This document shows positions 7,174-14,757 of a stretch of 34,866 nucleotides of DNA, one piece after another (within the stretch, counting starts at the first letter, position 1; the number at the start of each line of letters is the position of its first letter). Source of the DNA: Chloroflexota bacterium (GTDB taxonomy: Bacteria; Chloroflexota; Dehalococcoidia; UBA2979). Position numbers and translations under genes: made by a program. The notes under the pieces are model-generated. The model saw only the letters and a list, made by a program, of their open reading frames with translations. It made no database searches and was not told the DNA's origin. The stretch is taken from the NCBI GenBank assembly GCA_009840945.1, contig VXMU01000047.1, forward strand, positions 1 through 34,866, read 5' to 3'.

Positions 7174-10100
7174 ATGGCGATCTCCGGCTCACGCCGTCCC
7201 GACACCAGGCGCCGTTCGCTGGCCGGCATCCCGCGCCGGGGTGGGATGCTGGTGCTTCTTGCCGCCGTGCTGCTGCCCGTCGTCGCGTGGGGCGCCCGTG
7301 CGAGCGCGCAGGGAACTGAAACCGTCTGCGGTGCCGGGTTGGTCGTCGGTTCGGGCGAGAGCTGCACGTATCCAGGCACCAGCGTCGAGTTCTCGGTCAC
7401 CTCGTCGGGGCGCGGACAATTCCTGTTCTTCACGAGCGGGACCAGCATCGAGATCAAGGACACGACCATCAACGGCGTGGTCTACAACTTCGTGGCGAAG
7501 TCACAACGCGACGGCACCTGGCTCGTCGAGACCGCCGGCGACTCGGTCGCTCCGACTCCTACCGCAACCGCGACGGCGACGCCGACAGCTATCCCTACGC
7601 CCACACCCACAGCTACGCCCACGCCTGTCCCGGACGGCGAATGCCGCGCCGGTCTGGTCGTCGGCCCTGGGGAGAGCTGTACGTATCCGGGCACTGCCGC
7701 TGCATTCTCGGTCGACTCGTCGGGGCGTGCGCGCTTCCTGATCTTCTCCAGCGCGCGCAGCATCGAGCTCAAGGACACGACGGTGAACGGCGTCGTCTAC
7801 AACTTCGTCGCGAAAGCCCAGCGCGACGGTACGTGGCTCATCGAGTCCGCGGGCGACTCCACCCCTCCGACGCCGACGGCAACTCCGACCCCCGAGGCCA
7901 GCCCGAGCCCGACGGCCACGCCGACCCCGACGGCCACGCCGACGGGAGACGGCTCGGATCAGGTCCCGCCCGCCCCCACCAACCAGCGCTACGAGTACGA
8001 GGGCTCCGCAATCGTCCTCAGTTGGGACGCCTCCGCCGGCGCCACCTCGTACACCGTCTACCACGACGACTTCTTCGGCTCGAGTTGCCGCATTAGCTTC
8101 GGCAGCCCGAGCTTCTGCGACGAACTCGCAACAGGCCTCACTGCGACGAGCTACACCCACGCGCAGCCGGACGACAGCCGTAACTACTACTGGGTCGTCG
8201 CCTGCAACAGCGCCGGGTGCTCCGAGATCGACAGCAGTAACCCCGCCCAGCTCGGCGGCAACCCGCCGACGGCTCCCGCCAACCAGCACTACGAGTACGA
8301 CGGCTCCGCAATCGTCCTCAGCTGGGACGCCTCGGCTGACGCCACCTCGTACACCGTCTACTACGACGACTTCTTCGGCTCGAGTTGCCGCATCAGCTTC
8401 GGCCGCCCGAGCTTCTGCGAGGAGCTCGCGACTGACCTCACGGGCACGACGTTCACGCACGCTGACCCGGACGCCACCCGCAACTACTACTGGGTGGTCG
8501 CGTGCAACAGTTACGGCTGCTCCGAAATCGACAGTAGCAACCCCGCCCAGCTCGGCGGCGATCCCCCACCCGCCCCTGCCAACCAGCGCTACGAATACGA
8601 CGGCTCGTCGGTGGTCCTCACGTGGGACGCGTCGCCGGACGCAGCGTCGTACACCGTCTACTACCACGACTTCTTCGGATCGAGCTGCCGGATCAGCTTC
8701 GGCAGTCCCAGCTTCTGCGAGGAGCTCGCGACCGACCTCACGGGCACAACGTTCACGCACGCTGAACCGGACGCCACCCGCAACTACTACTGGGTGGTCG
8801 CCTGCAACAGCTACGGCTGCTCCGGGATCGACGGCGCGAACCCGGCCAGCCTCGGTGGTGCTCCCCCGTCGACGCCGGGCAACCAGCGCTACGAGCACGA
8901 CGGCTCGTCGGTAGTCCTCACATGGGACGCCTCGACGGACGCGGCGTCGTACACCGTCTACTACGACGACTTCTTCGGATCGAGCTGCCGGATCAGCTTC
9001 GACAGCCCCAGCTTCTGCGAGGCGCTCGCGACGAGCCTCACCACCACCGGCTATGTGCACGGGAGTCCCAATCCGAGCCGCAACTACTACTGGGTGGTGG
9101 CGTGCAACAGCTTCGGCTGCTCCGAGATCGACAGCGGAGTCCCGGCCCAGCTCATCGGGACGGTGCCACCCATCTCATCCGGAGCGCGCGTGGGAAGCCT
9201 CGATACCGGCGAGGAGGCGAGCTTCGAGGGACGTATCCTGGCGCGACGCTTGAGCAGTGGCCGGGTCGAGTTCGGCTTCCAGCCCGAGGGAGAGGCACTC
9301 ATCCTGCCCACCCGGCGCTTCTTCCCGGCGGACGCGCAGGTGGACCGCTGGCTGGTCTCATCCGACGTCGTGTCGGGCGAGGACGTCGTCGGGCGCATCA
9401 CCGCCCGGCTGCTCGCCGGCGGGCGGATCGAGTTCGGGTTCAACCCGGCGGAGGGGGAGCGGATCCTCCCGCGTGCGCGGTTCTTCCCGACGACCGCGCA
9501 GGAGAACCGCTGGCTGCGCAGCACGATCATCGAAGTGCCCCTGCCGCTTGCGACCGCGACCATCCCGGCGTCGCCGAAGTCCGAACGCGACGCCCTCGTG
9601 GCGCTCTACAACGCCACCGACGGTGGACGCTGGCGCGAGCGGGCGAACTGGGTGAGCGATGCACCCGTCGGCACGTGGTACGGCGTCACCACCGACAGCA
9701 ACGGGCACGTGACCGAGCTGGACCTCAGCGAGAACCAGCTCAAGGGGCCCATCCCCGCGGACCTGGCCAACCTTGAGCAGTTGGAGGCTCTCTACCTCAA
9801 CGACAACCAGCTGAGCGGCGCCATCCCCGCGGAACTCGGCGACCTGTCCAGGCTGGTGCGCCTGCTCCTGGCCGGCAACGAACTCAGTGGGGAGATACCT
9901 GAAGAGCTGGGCAACCTCGGCAACCTGGAACTGCTGCTGCTCGGCGAGAACAAGCTGAGCGGCAAGGTCCCGCCGGGGCTCGGCAAGCTCGCGAGTCTGA
10001 ACGTGCTGGCCCTCCAGGCCAACGAGCTCTCGGGGGAGATTCCGCCCGAGGTCGGCGACCTCGCGAACCTCGAGATCCTGTTCCTGTACGAGAACGAGCT

Positions 10101-10410
10101 CAGTGGTGAGGTGCCGCCGGAGCTCGGCAAGCTCTCCAACCTGCAGATCCTCGCGCTGCACGACAACCAGTTGAGCGGCACGCTGCCCGACACGCTGGGC
10201 GACCTCGTGAACCTGGTCGCGGCAGCGGTGTGCGAGCTCAATCCTGACCTGGTCTGCAATCTCGCCGAACTCGTCGCGGACACTGTCCTCATCGGAGTCG
10301 ACGCGGTCTTCTCGACGGTGGCAGCCGTCGGCGGTCTCCTCAGCGACATCGGCGGCGTGGTGCGTGATGTCGGCAGCGCCATCATCGGGATACTCGGCGG
10401 ATGGTGGTAG
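7174..10410 (+). CDS. Large exported mosaic protein: paired Cys domains, four FN3 repeats, plant-type LRRs
   Basis: The product has 1078 residues. A signal peptide ends near GARASAQ. Two copies of a domain of about 75 residues (AGLVVG.GESCTYPGT ... NGVVYNFVAK.QRDGTWL) are separated by Pro-Thr linkers (about 51-229). Four FN3-like domains of exactly 100 residues follow (about 266-665), each with four Cys and the insertion DDFFGSSCRISFG. Two repeats of about 60 residues (VEFGFQPEGEALILPTRRFF) span about 668-789. An LRR cap (ALVALYNATDGGRW) and seven plant-type LRRs of 23-24 residues with LSG.IP..LG.L come next (about 845-1020). The last 40 residues are Gly/Val-rich and hydrophobic, ending GILGGWW, and may contact the membrane. 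I chose ATG 7174 for its AGGA site. GTG 7147 overlaps the previous stop and is the alternative. The role is probably adhesion or ligand binding, and no enzyme domain is seen. Confidence 0.9.
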   Translation: MAISGSRRPDTRRRSLAGIPRRGGMLVLLAAVLLPVVAWGARASAQGTETVCGAGLVVGSGESCTYPGTSVEFSVTSSGRGQFLFFTSGTSIEIKDTTINGVVYNFVAKSQRDGTWLVETAGDSVAPTPTATATATPTAIPTPTPTATPTPVPDGECRAGLVVGPGESCTYPGTAAAFSVDSSGRARFLIFSSARSIELKDTTVNGVVYNFVAKAQRDGTWLIESAGDSTPPTPTATPTPEASPSPTATPTPTATPTGDGSDQVPPAPTNQRYEYEGSAIVLSWDASAGATSYTVYHDDFFGSSCRISFGSPSFCDELATGLTATSYTHAQPDDSRNYYWVVACNSAGCSEIDSSNPAQLGGNPPTAPANQHYEYDGSAIVLSWDASADATSYTVYYDDFFGSSCRISFGRPSFCEELATDLTGTTFTHADPDATRNYYWVVACNSYGCSEIDSSNPAQLGGDPPPAPANQRYEYDGSSVVLTWDASPDAASYTVYYHDFFGSSCRISFGSPSFCEELATDLTGTTFTHAEPDATRNYYWVVACNSYGCSGIDGANPASLGGAPPSTPGNQRYEHDGSSVVLTWDASTDAASYTVYYDDFFGSSCRISFDSPSFCEALATSLTTTGYVHGSPNPSRNYYWVVACNSFGCSEIDSGVPAQLIGTVPPISSGARVGSLDTGEEASFEGRILARRLSSGRVEFGFQPEGEALILPTRRFFPADAQVDRWLVSSDVVSGEDVVGRITARLLAGGRIEFGFNPAEGERILPRARFFPTTAQENRWLRSTIIEVPLPLATATIPASPKSERDALVALYNATDGGRWRERANWVSDAPVGTWYGVTTDSNGHVTELDLSENQLKGPIPADLANLEQLEALYLNDNQLSGAIPAELGDLSRLVRLLLAGNELSGEIPEELGNLGNLELLLLGENKLSGKVPPGLGKLASLNVLALQANELSGEIPPEVGDLANLEILFLYENELSGEVPPELGKLSNLQILALHDNQLSGTLPDTLGDLVNLVAAAVCELNPDLVCNLAELVADTVLIGVDAVFSTVAAVGGLLSDIGGVVRDVGSAIIGILGGWW
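7969..9168 (+). repeat. Four tandem 300-bp repeats encoding Cys-rich FN3 domains
   Basis: The segment AACCAGC(G/A)CTACGA recurs at 7981, 8281, 8581 and 8881, exactly 300 bp apart, and no insertions or deletions are visible between copies. Long stretches are nearly identical, for example those encoding SYTVYYDDFFGSSCRIS and NYYWVVACNS. The exact register and high DNA identity point to recent tandem duplication or ongoing gene conversion. Such arrays often vary in copy number between strains. Confidence 0.92.
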
Positions 10411-10471
10411 AGGTCTCCCCTGCCCACATCCGACGCGTGAACGGGGGGTAAGGCGACGCTTCGGCCGCTGC

Positions 10472-13400
10472 TCACCTACCACCCGCGCTAGTGCCTCGGT
10501 GGATGATCAGGGGCGTCGCCGCCGGGACGCCGTCCGCGAACAGCTCGCGGAAGCGCGCGTTCACGAAGTCCGGTGCGGCGAGGATGTATGACACCCACTC
10601 GCCGCCGACGAGGACGTAGACGGCAGTCACACCAAGGCCGTCTGCGCAGGCATCGAGGTCCGCGACGCTGCCGCCCTCGGAGACCACGAGGCTGAAGCCC
10701 TCGACGACCTCGCCGCGCAGGCAGGTGGCGAAGGGTTCCGTGACCTCGGGCGCCGGCGGGGCCGGCGTTGCCGGGCCCTCGCTGCGCACGACGAGCGGCA
10801 GCAGCGCCGGGACGCCGTCCGCGAGGAGGTCCCGGAAGGGCGCGTTGACGAAGTCCGGCGCGCCGAGGATGTGCGAGACCCAGGCGCCCTCGTGGAGCAC
10901 GTACAGCGCGGTCACGTGGCGCCGCTCCGCGCAGGCCACGAGGTCGTCGACGCTCACGCCCTCGAAGACGACGAGGCTGAAGCCGACGCTCACGGCGCCG
11001 CGCAGGCAGCTCGCCGACGGGCCGACCTCGACTGCCCGAGCGAAGCGCACGTGGTAGACGCGCTCGCGGCTGCCGTCCGCCGAGGTGACAGTGACCGTGA
11101 TCTCGTCGACGCCAGCGAGCGCGACCTGGTGGCCGTCGGACTCCGCGTCCGTGTCGGCTGGGTCGATGGCCACGGTCGCGCCGTCCTGCACGGCCACGGC
11201 CGCGACGGTCGTCGACGTGACACCCGCCGCTGCAACGCCTTCGTACTCGCTGCGCGCGGGGTCGAACTCACCGATCTCGACGCCTTCGAGGGTGAGCGAG
11301 GCGAGGCGGGCATCGATCGCGTCGGGCATGTTGTAGCTGTAGACCCGGTCGTCGTTCGCGTCGGCGACGTACATCACCGCGCCATCCGACCAGAGGCCGC
11401 GCGGGCTGTTGTTGCCGACGCGGCCGGGCTCTGCGAACTCCTCGCCGGTGACGCGCTCGAGGGCTTCCACGTGCTCCCGTGGCTCGGTGGGCGCCATCGG
11501 CAGGCGGTAGGCAAAGAGGCGCTTCGCGCCGTGGTCGGAGACCCAGACCGTGACCTCGTCCGACCAGACGCCGTGCGGGTCGCTGTTCACATCGTCGAGG
11601 GTGTACTCGGCGAGGAACTCGCCGCTCCCGAGCCCGTACGCGAAGAGGCTGTCCTTGCCGCCGTCGAGCACCCACATGGTCTGGCCGTCGGACCAGATGC
11701 CGCGCGCGTCGCGGTTGCGCTGCGCGAGCGCGATGTCGCGCTCCTCGACAAGCTCGCCGCTCTCGAGGTCGTAGGCGAAGAGGCGCTCCTGCCCGCTGTC
11801 GGCGACCCAGACCGTGGCGCCGTCCGACCAGATGCCGCGCGGGGCGCGATTGGAGCCGTCGAGGGCGAGCTCGCGCCCCTCGACGCGCTCGCCGCCGGCG
11901 AGGTCGTAGGCGTAGACCGCGTCGCCGGCGCCGTCCGCGTTGTCGAGCAGCCAGAGTGTGGTGCCGTCGGACCACATCCCGGTCGCCCGGGCGTTATCCT
12001 CGTCGAGCTCCTCGATGTCGCGGTCGACGGTCCACTCGAAGTCCGCCTCGCTCGGCTCGGGGCCGGCGGGGCCGCCGCCTCCGCCGAACGCGAACCCGCC
12101 GCCCCCCGCGAACTGCGTGGGCTGGGTCACGGGCGGCGTCACGGGCGGCGTCACGGGCGGCGTGACCGGCGGCGTCGTAGTCCCACCCGCTCCCTGGCCG
12201 AACACCCAGGGGCGGGCCTGCTTGATGGCGAGGATGTTCTCGCTGGTGATCTTGAACTCGATCTCCATCGCGAAGGACTCGCCTGGAACGGGCTTGTAGA
12301 GCCCCTCGAAGTGATCGTGAATCGTCTTCAGGTGTTGCCTCAACTGCTGCAGTTGCGAGTCGCTCATGAGTAATTCGCCGGGCTCCGCCTGGTTCGATGT
12401 GGCGCGGACGACAACGACGTTCGAAGTTGCTCCGAGGAGGAGCTCCTCAGGTACGGAGAACTCCTCTGGATTGGTGACCAGGTCTTCGCCGACCTGGCTG
12501 TTGACGTAGTAGGCGGCGGTGCTGCCCGAGACAGGATCGAAGCTGACGGCGACGCCGTTGACGGGCTCCTCCTGGTAGCTCGGATGGACGAGGATTCCCA
12601 TCGCGGCGGCGAAGTGGTCAATGCGATGGAACTCGCGCTCGGTGAAGGCGCGGAAGTTCCAGAGGCTGGCAAGCACCTGCTTGAACGACTTGTCGATCCC
12701 GTCCTCCACCGTCTCATCCGGATGCTGTGTCTTGGAGTCGTAGAGCCCCGCCCCGTTGAACCCCGGGAGGTCCTCGTTGTTGGTGCTCGACCGGTACCGG
12801 GGCGGCGTATCCATGGGTAGGGCCGCGTGCATGGTAGTGATGGCGTCGATCATCCACTGGGGCGTCTGGGCGTCCTTGATGGCGTCCCGAAGGTCGTCGA
12901 GCATCTCGTCCTGGATATCCAGGTCGGTCTGGAAGCTCGGGTGGGCCAGTATTGCCTCGACCGCCGTGATGAGCGTCGTGTCAGCAGGTAGCGTGATCTT
13001 CTCCTCAGCGGGGCCGCTGCCCTTGCCAAAGACGGTCTCCTGTCCCAGGGGCTGCTTCATGAACTCGTCGTAGAAGTAGAACGGGATTGCGAAGCCGTCG
13101 GGGACGGTGCCCGACCGGAATCCCAGTGTGCCCAGCACTGCGACGTTCGCGGCCTTGACGCCAAAGGCCTTCCAGTCGTCGAAGCCGATCTGGCTGAGCG
13201 GGGTGATCTCGGTCACCGAGAGGTCGCGCTCGGGTACCTGCTCTTGCGCCGGCCGCGACGACGCGTAGTGGGCCTCGACCTCCTCGATGGAGGCGGCACG
13301 CAGGCTCCAGCTCCTCGACGTCACCTCATAGCGGACGTACCTGTTCAGGAGGCTGACGATGCGTGATTCCTCAAGCGCGTCGCGTATGTAGGCGTTGGGA

Positions 13401-14488
13401 AGACCGTTCTGGGCGGCACGGAGGTTGACGTGCGACAGCGGCGTCTGCGGTGCCGTGCTGATGATGCCAGCGACGCGTGGGAGCTCGTTGGGCAGCGCTT
13501 CGTAGATCACGATGTCCCGGGGGTGGGGGCGCTCGTCCGGATCGACGACCCGCAGCAAGCCATATCCGACCGCCTCGTTCAGCGGAACGAACGCCTCCGC
13601 TGGGGTCAGCTCGTCGTCGAACACGAGGGGGATCCGGGACTCTCGGTACAGCGGCAGTTCCTGCTGCGTGTACTGAAGCTGGGAATTGGGAATGCGCAAG
13701 CCCAGCGGTCCGTCAAGCAGGGGCATGCCGGCGGCCAACAGCGCATGGATACGCGATCCGGTCTTGAACAGGTTCGCGCTGCCCAGATACATCCGGAAGA
13801 AGAAGGAGAGTCCCTCACCCTGTTCGCGATCAGCAAGATGCGGTGCGTACACAAGCTCACCCGCGAGCGACTCTCCCTCTACGCCAACGAAGTCGAGGAA
13901 GTCCTGATGTAGCTGGTACTTCAGCGTGTTCATGAAGTACAGCCGCTGCTGGTCGGTTCCAAAGTTGGTCACCACGAACTTGACGTACTGCGTGGGCTTC
14001 AGGCCCGACTCCTTGAATGAGAGTGTCTCGAAGGTCGCGAGATCGGGAATGGCTAGCGCGCCATCTTCTAGCTCGATCGCATTAGCAGGGTTGACCGGGC
14101 TCATGGTTCCGAGGTTGTCGAGTTCGGTGATGTCGTCGACGCAGTCGCCGTCGACATCGGCGGGGTCGGCGACCTCATACTGCTCCACCCGGTAGCGCTC
14201 CGCGGGCAAGGCCGCGACGTTCTCCTCGATCGCGGTCGTGCCTGCGTCACCGCGGACCACTGCGACGGGGAACTCCACCGCCGTGCCGTCGACGTCGAAG
14301 CTGGCGTAGAGCACGAAGTAGTCGTCGGTCGTGGATGTCACGACGATCGGCACTGCGTCGACTGTGACGTCTGTGGGGGTGGGGTCGGGGCACGGGTCCT
14401 GTGCGAGCACGGCCGACTGAGGGAGCGGGTACACCAGGACGGAGACGAGGACCGCCACAGCCGTGAGCCAGAGCGTGAGGCGAGCCAC
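10472..14488 (-). CDS. Exported GWD/PPDK-like dikinase domain protein with propeller and CLRG repeats
   Basis: The product has 1338 residues, with a signal peptide cleaved near SAVLA-QD. Residues about 30-330 are unassigned. GIISTAPQTPLSHVNLRA (His353) matches the phosphohistidine motif of the swivelling domain. Residues about 435-760 match the PPDK/PEP-synthase ATP-binding domain: KAANVAVLGTLGF, YRSSTNNEDLPGFNGAG, EFKITSENILAIKQARPW. A His domain before the ATP domain, with no PEP-binding barrel, is the order of alpha-glucan water dikinase rather than PPDK or PEP synthase. A PPVT linker and Gly-rich stretch follow, then a five-blade propeller (WSDG.TVWVAD, about 813-1053), a cadherin-like sandwich (about 1060-1153) and two CLRG domains (about 1160-1333). 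Export of an ATP-dependent enzyme is odd, so activity and substrate are inference. The start is ATG 14488. Confidence 0.85.
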   Translation of the reverse strand: MARLTLWLTAVAVLVSVLVYPLPQSAVLAQDPCPDPTPTDVTVDAVPIVVTSTTDDYFVLYASFDVDGTAVEFPVAVVRGDAGTTAIEENVAALPAERYRVEQYEVADPADVDGDCVDDITELDNLGTMSPVNPANAIELEDGALAIPDLATFETLSFKESGLKPTQYVKFVVTNFGTDQQRLYFMNTLKYQLHQDFLDFVGVEGESLAGELVYAPHLADREQGEGLSFFFRMYLGSANLFKTGSRIHALLAAGMPLLDGPLGLRIPNSQLQYTQQELPLYRESRIPLVFDDELTPAEAFVPLNEAVGYGLLRVVDPDERPHPRDIVIYEALPNELPRVAGIISTAPQTPLSHVNLRAAQNGLPNAYIRDALEESRIVSLLNRYVRYEVTSRSWSLRAASIEEVEAHYASSRPAQEQVPERDLSVTEITPLSQIGFDDWKAFGVKAANVAVLGTLGFRSGTVPDGFAIPFYFYDEFMKQPLGQETVFGKGSGPAEEKITLPADTTLITAVEAILAHPSFQTDLDIQDEMLDDLRDAIKDAQTPQWMIDAITTMHAALPMDTPPRYRSSTNNEDLPGFNGAGLYDSKTQHPDETVEDGIDKSFKQVLASLWNFRAFTEREFHRIDHFAAAMGILVHPSYQEEPVNGVAVSFDPVSGSTAAYYVNSQVGEDLVTNPEEFSVPEELLLGATSNVVVVRATSNQAEPGELLMSDSQLQQLRQHLKTIHDHFEGLYKPVPGESFAMEIEFKITSENILAIKQARPWVFGQGAGGTTTPPVTPPVTPPVTPPVTQPTQFAGGGGFAFGGGGGPAGPEPSEADFEWTVDRDIEELDEDNARATGMWSDGTTLWLLDNADGAGDAVYAYDLAGGERVEGRELALDGSNRAPRGIWSDGATVWVADSGQERLFAYDLESGELVEERDIALAQRNRDARGIWSDGQTMWVLDGGKDSLFAYGLGSGEFLAEYTLDDVNSDPHGVWSDEVTVWVSDHGAKRLFAYRLPMAPTEPREHVEALERVTGEEFAEPGRVGNNSPRGLWSDGAVMYVADANDDRVYSYNMPDAIDARLASLTLEGVEIGEFDPARSEYEGVAAAGVTSTTVAAVAVQDGATVAIDPADTDAESDGHQVALAGVDEITVTVTSADGSRERVYHVRFARAVEVGPSASCLRGAVSVGFSLVVFEGVSVDDLVACAERRHVTALYVLHEGAWVSHILGAPDFVNAPFRDLLADGVPALLPLVVRSEGPATPAPPAPEVTEPFATCLRGEVVEGFSLVVSEGGSVADLDACADGLGVTAVYVLVGGEWVSYILAAPDFVNARFRELFADGVPAATPLIIHRGTSAGGR
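10510..12066 (-). repeat. Copy A of a ~1.56-kb direct duplication (propeller/cadherin-like/CLRG module)
   Basis: This segment is collinear with about 14808-16364, at a constant offset of about 4298 bp. Aligned stretches differ at only occasional positions, many of them silent. It encodes the C-terminal module of the dikinase-like protein. The match ends abruptly at the codons for GPEPSEADFEW, where the two proteins become unrelated. The boundaries are by eye. Confidence 0.88.
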
Positions 14489-14640
14489 GGCCTACGGAGT
14501 CGGGAAGCTGCAGGTGCGACCGTTCCCGCTGCCTTCGTCCGCAGGGGTCGCTTTGCCGCCGCCGGAGAGCGGCGGGCACACCGTCGACGCTGGCACCATG
14601 AGGGCCAGGGCGTTTCGTCGTCGATCGCGGATCAAGAGCA

Positions 14641-14661
14641 CAGTTGGACGATAGCCAACTG
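14641..14661 (-). promoter_or_regulatory. Inverted repeat upstream of the dikinase-like gene
   Basis: CAGTTGG (14641-14647) and CCAACTG (14655-14661) are perfect inverted copies with a 7-nt spacer. They lie about 150-170 bp upstream of the start at 14488, and a third CAACTG lies at 14688-14693. The surrounding 14640-14725 is clearly more AT-rich than the flanking genes. This is a plausible operator, but no confident -35/-10 pair was found next to it. Confidence 0.4.
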
Positions 14662-14757
14662 AACCCGAGCCGATATCAGGGAGTTATCAACTGAGGCCCG
14701 TGATGCGTGAGATATCCGTCATTGTTTCGCGACAGCGTCCACAGGTCGCCAGCAGGC

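Noticed and set aside
7501-9060. Minus-strand open frame of 519 codons with internal repeats
   Set aside because: The repeats mirror the FN3 repeats on the coding strand. There is no signal peptide or known domain.
10871-12373. Plus-strand open frame of 500 codons opposite the dikinase-like gene
   Set aside because: It is antisense to a well-supported coding region, rich in Val/Asp/Arg with no recognisable domain. A similar frame at 15169-15825 exists only because the sense strand is duplicated.
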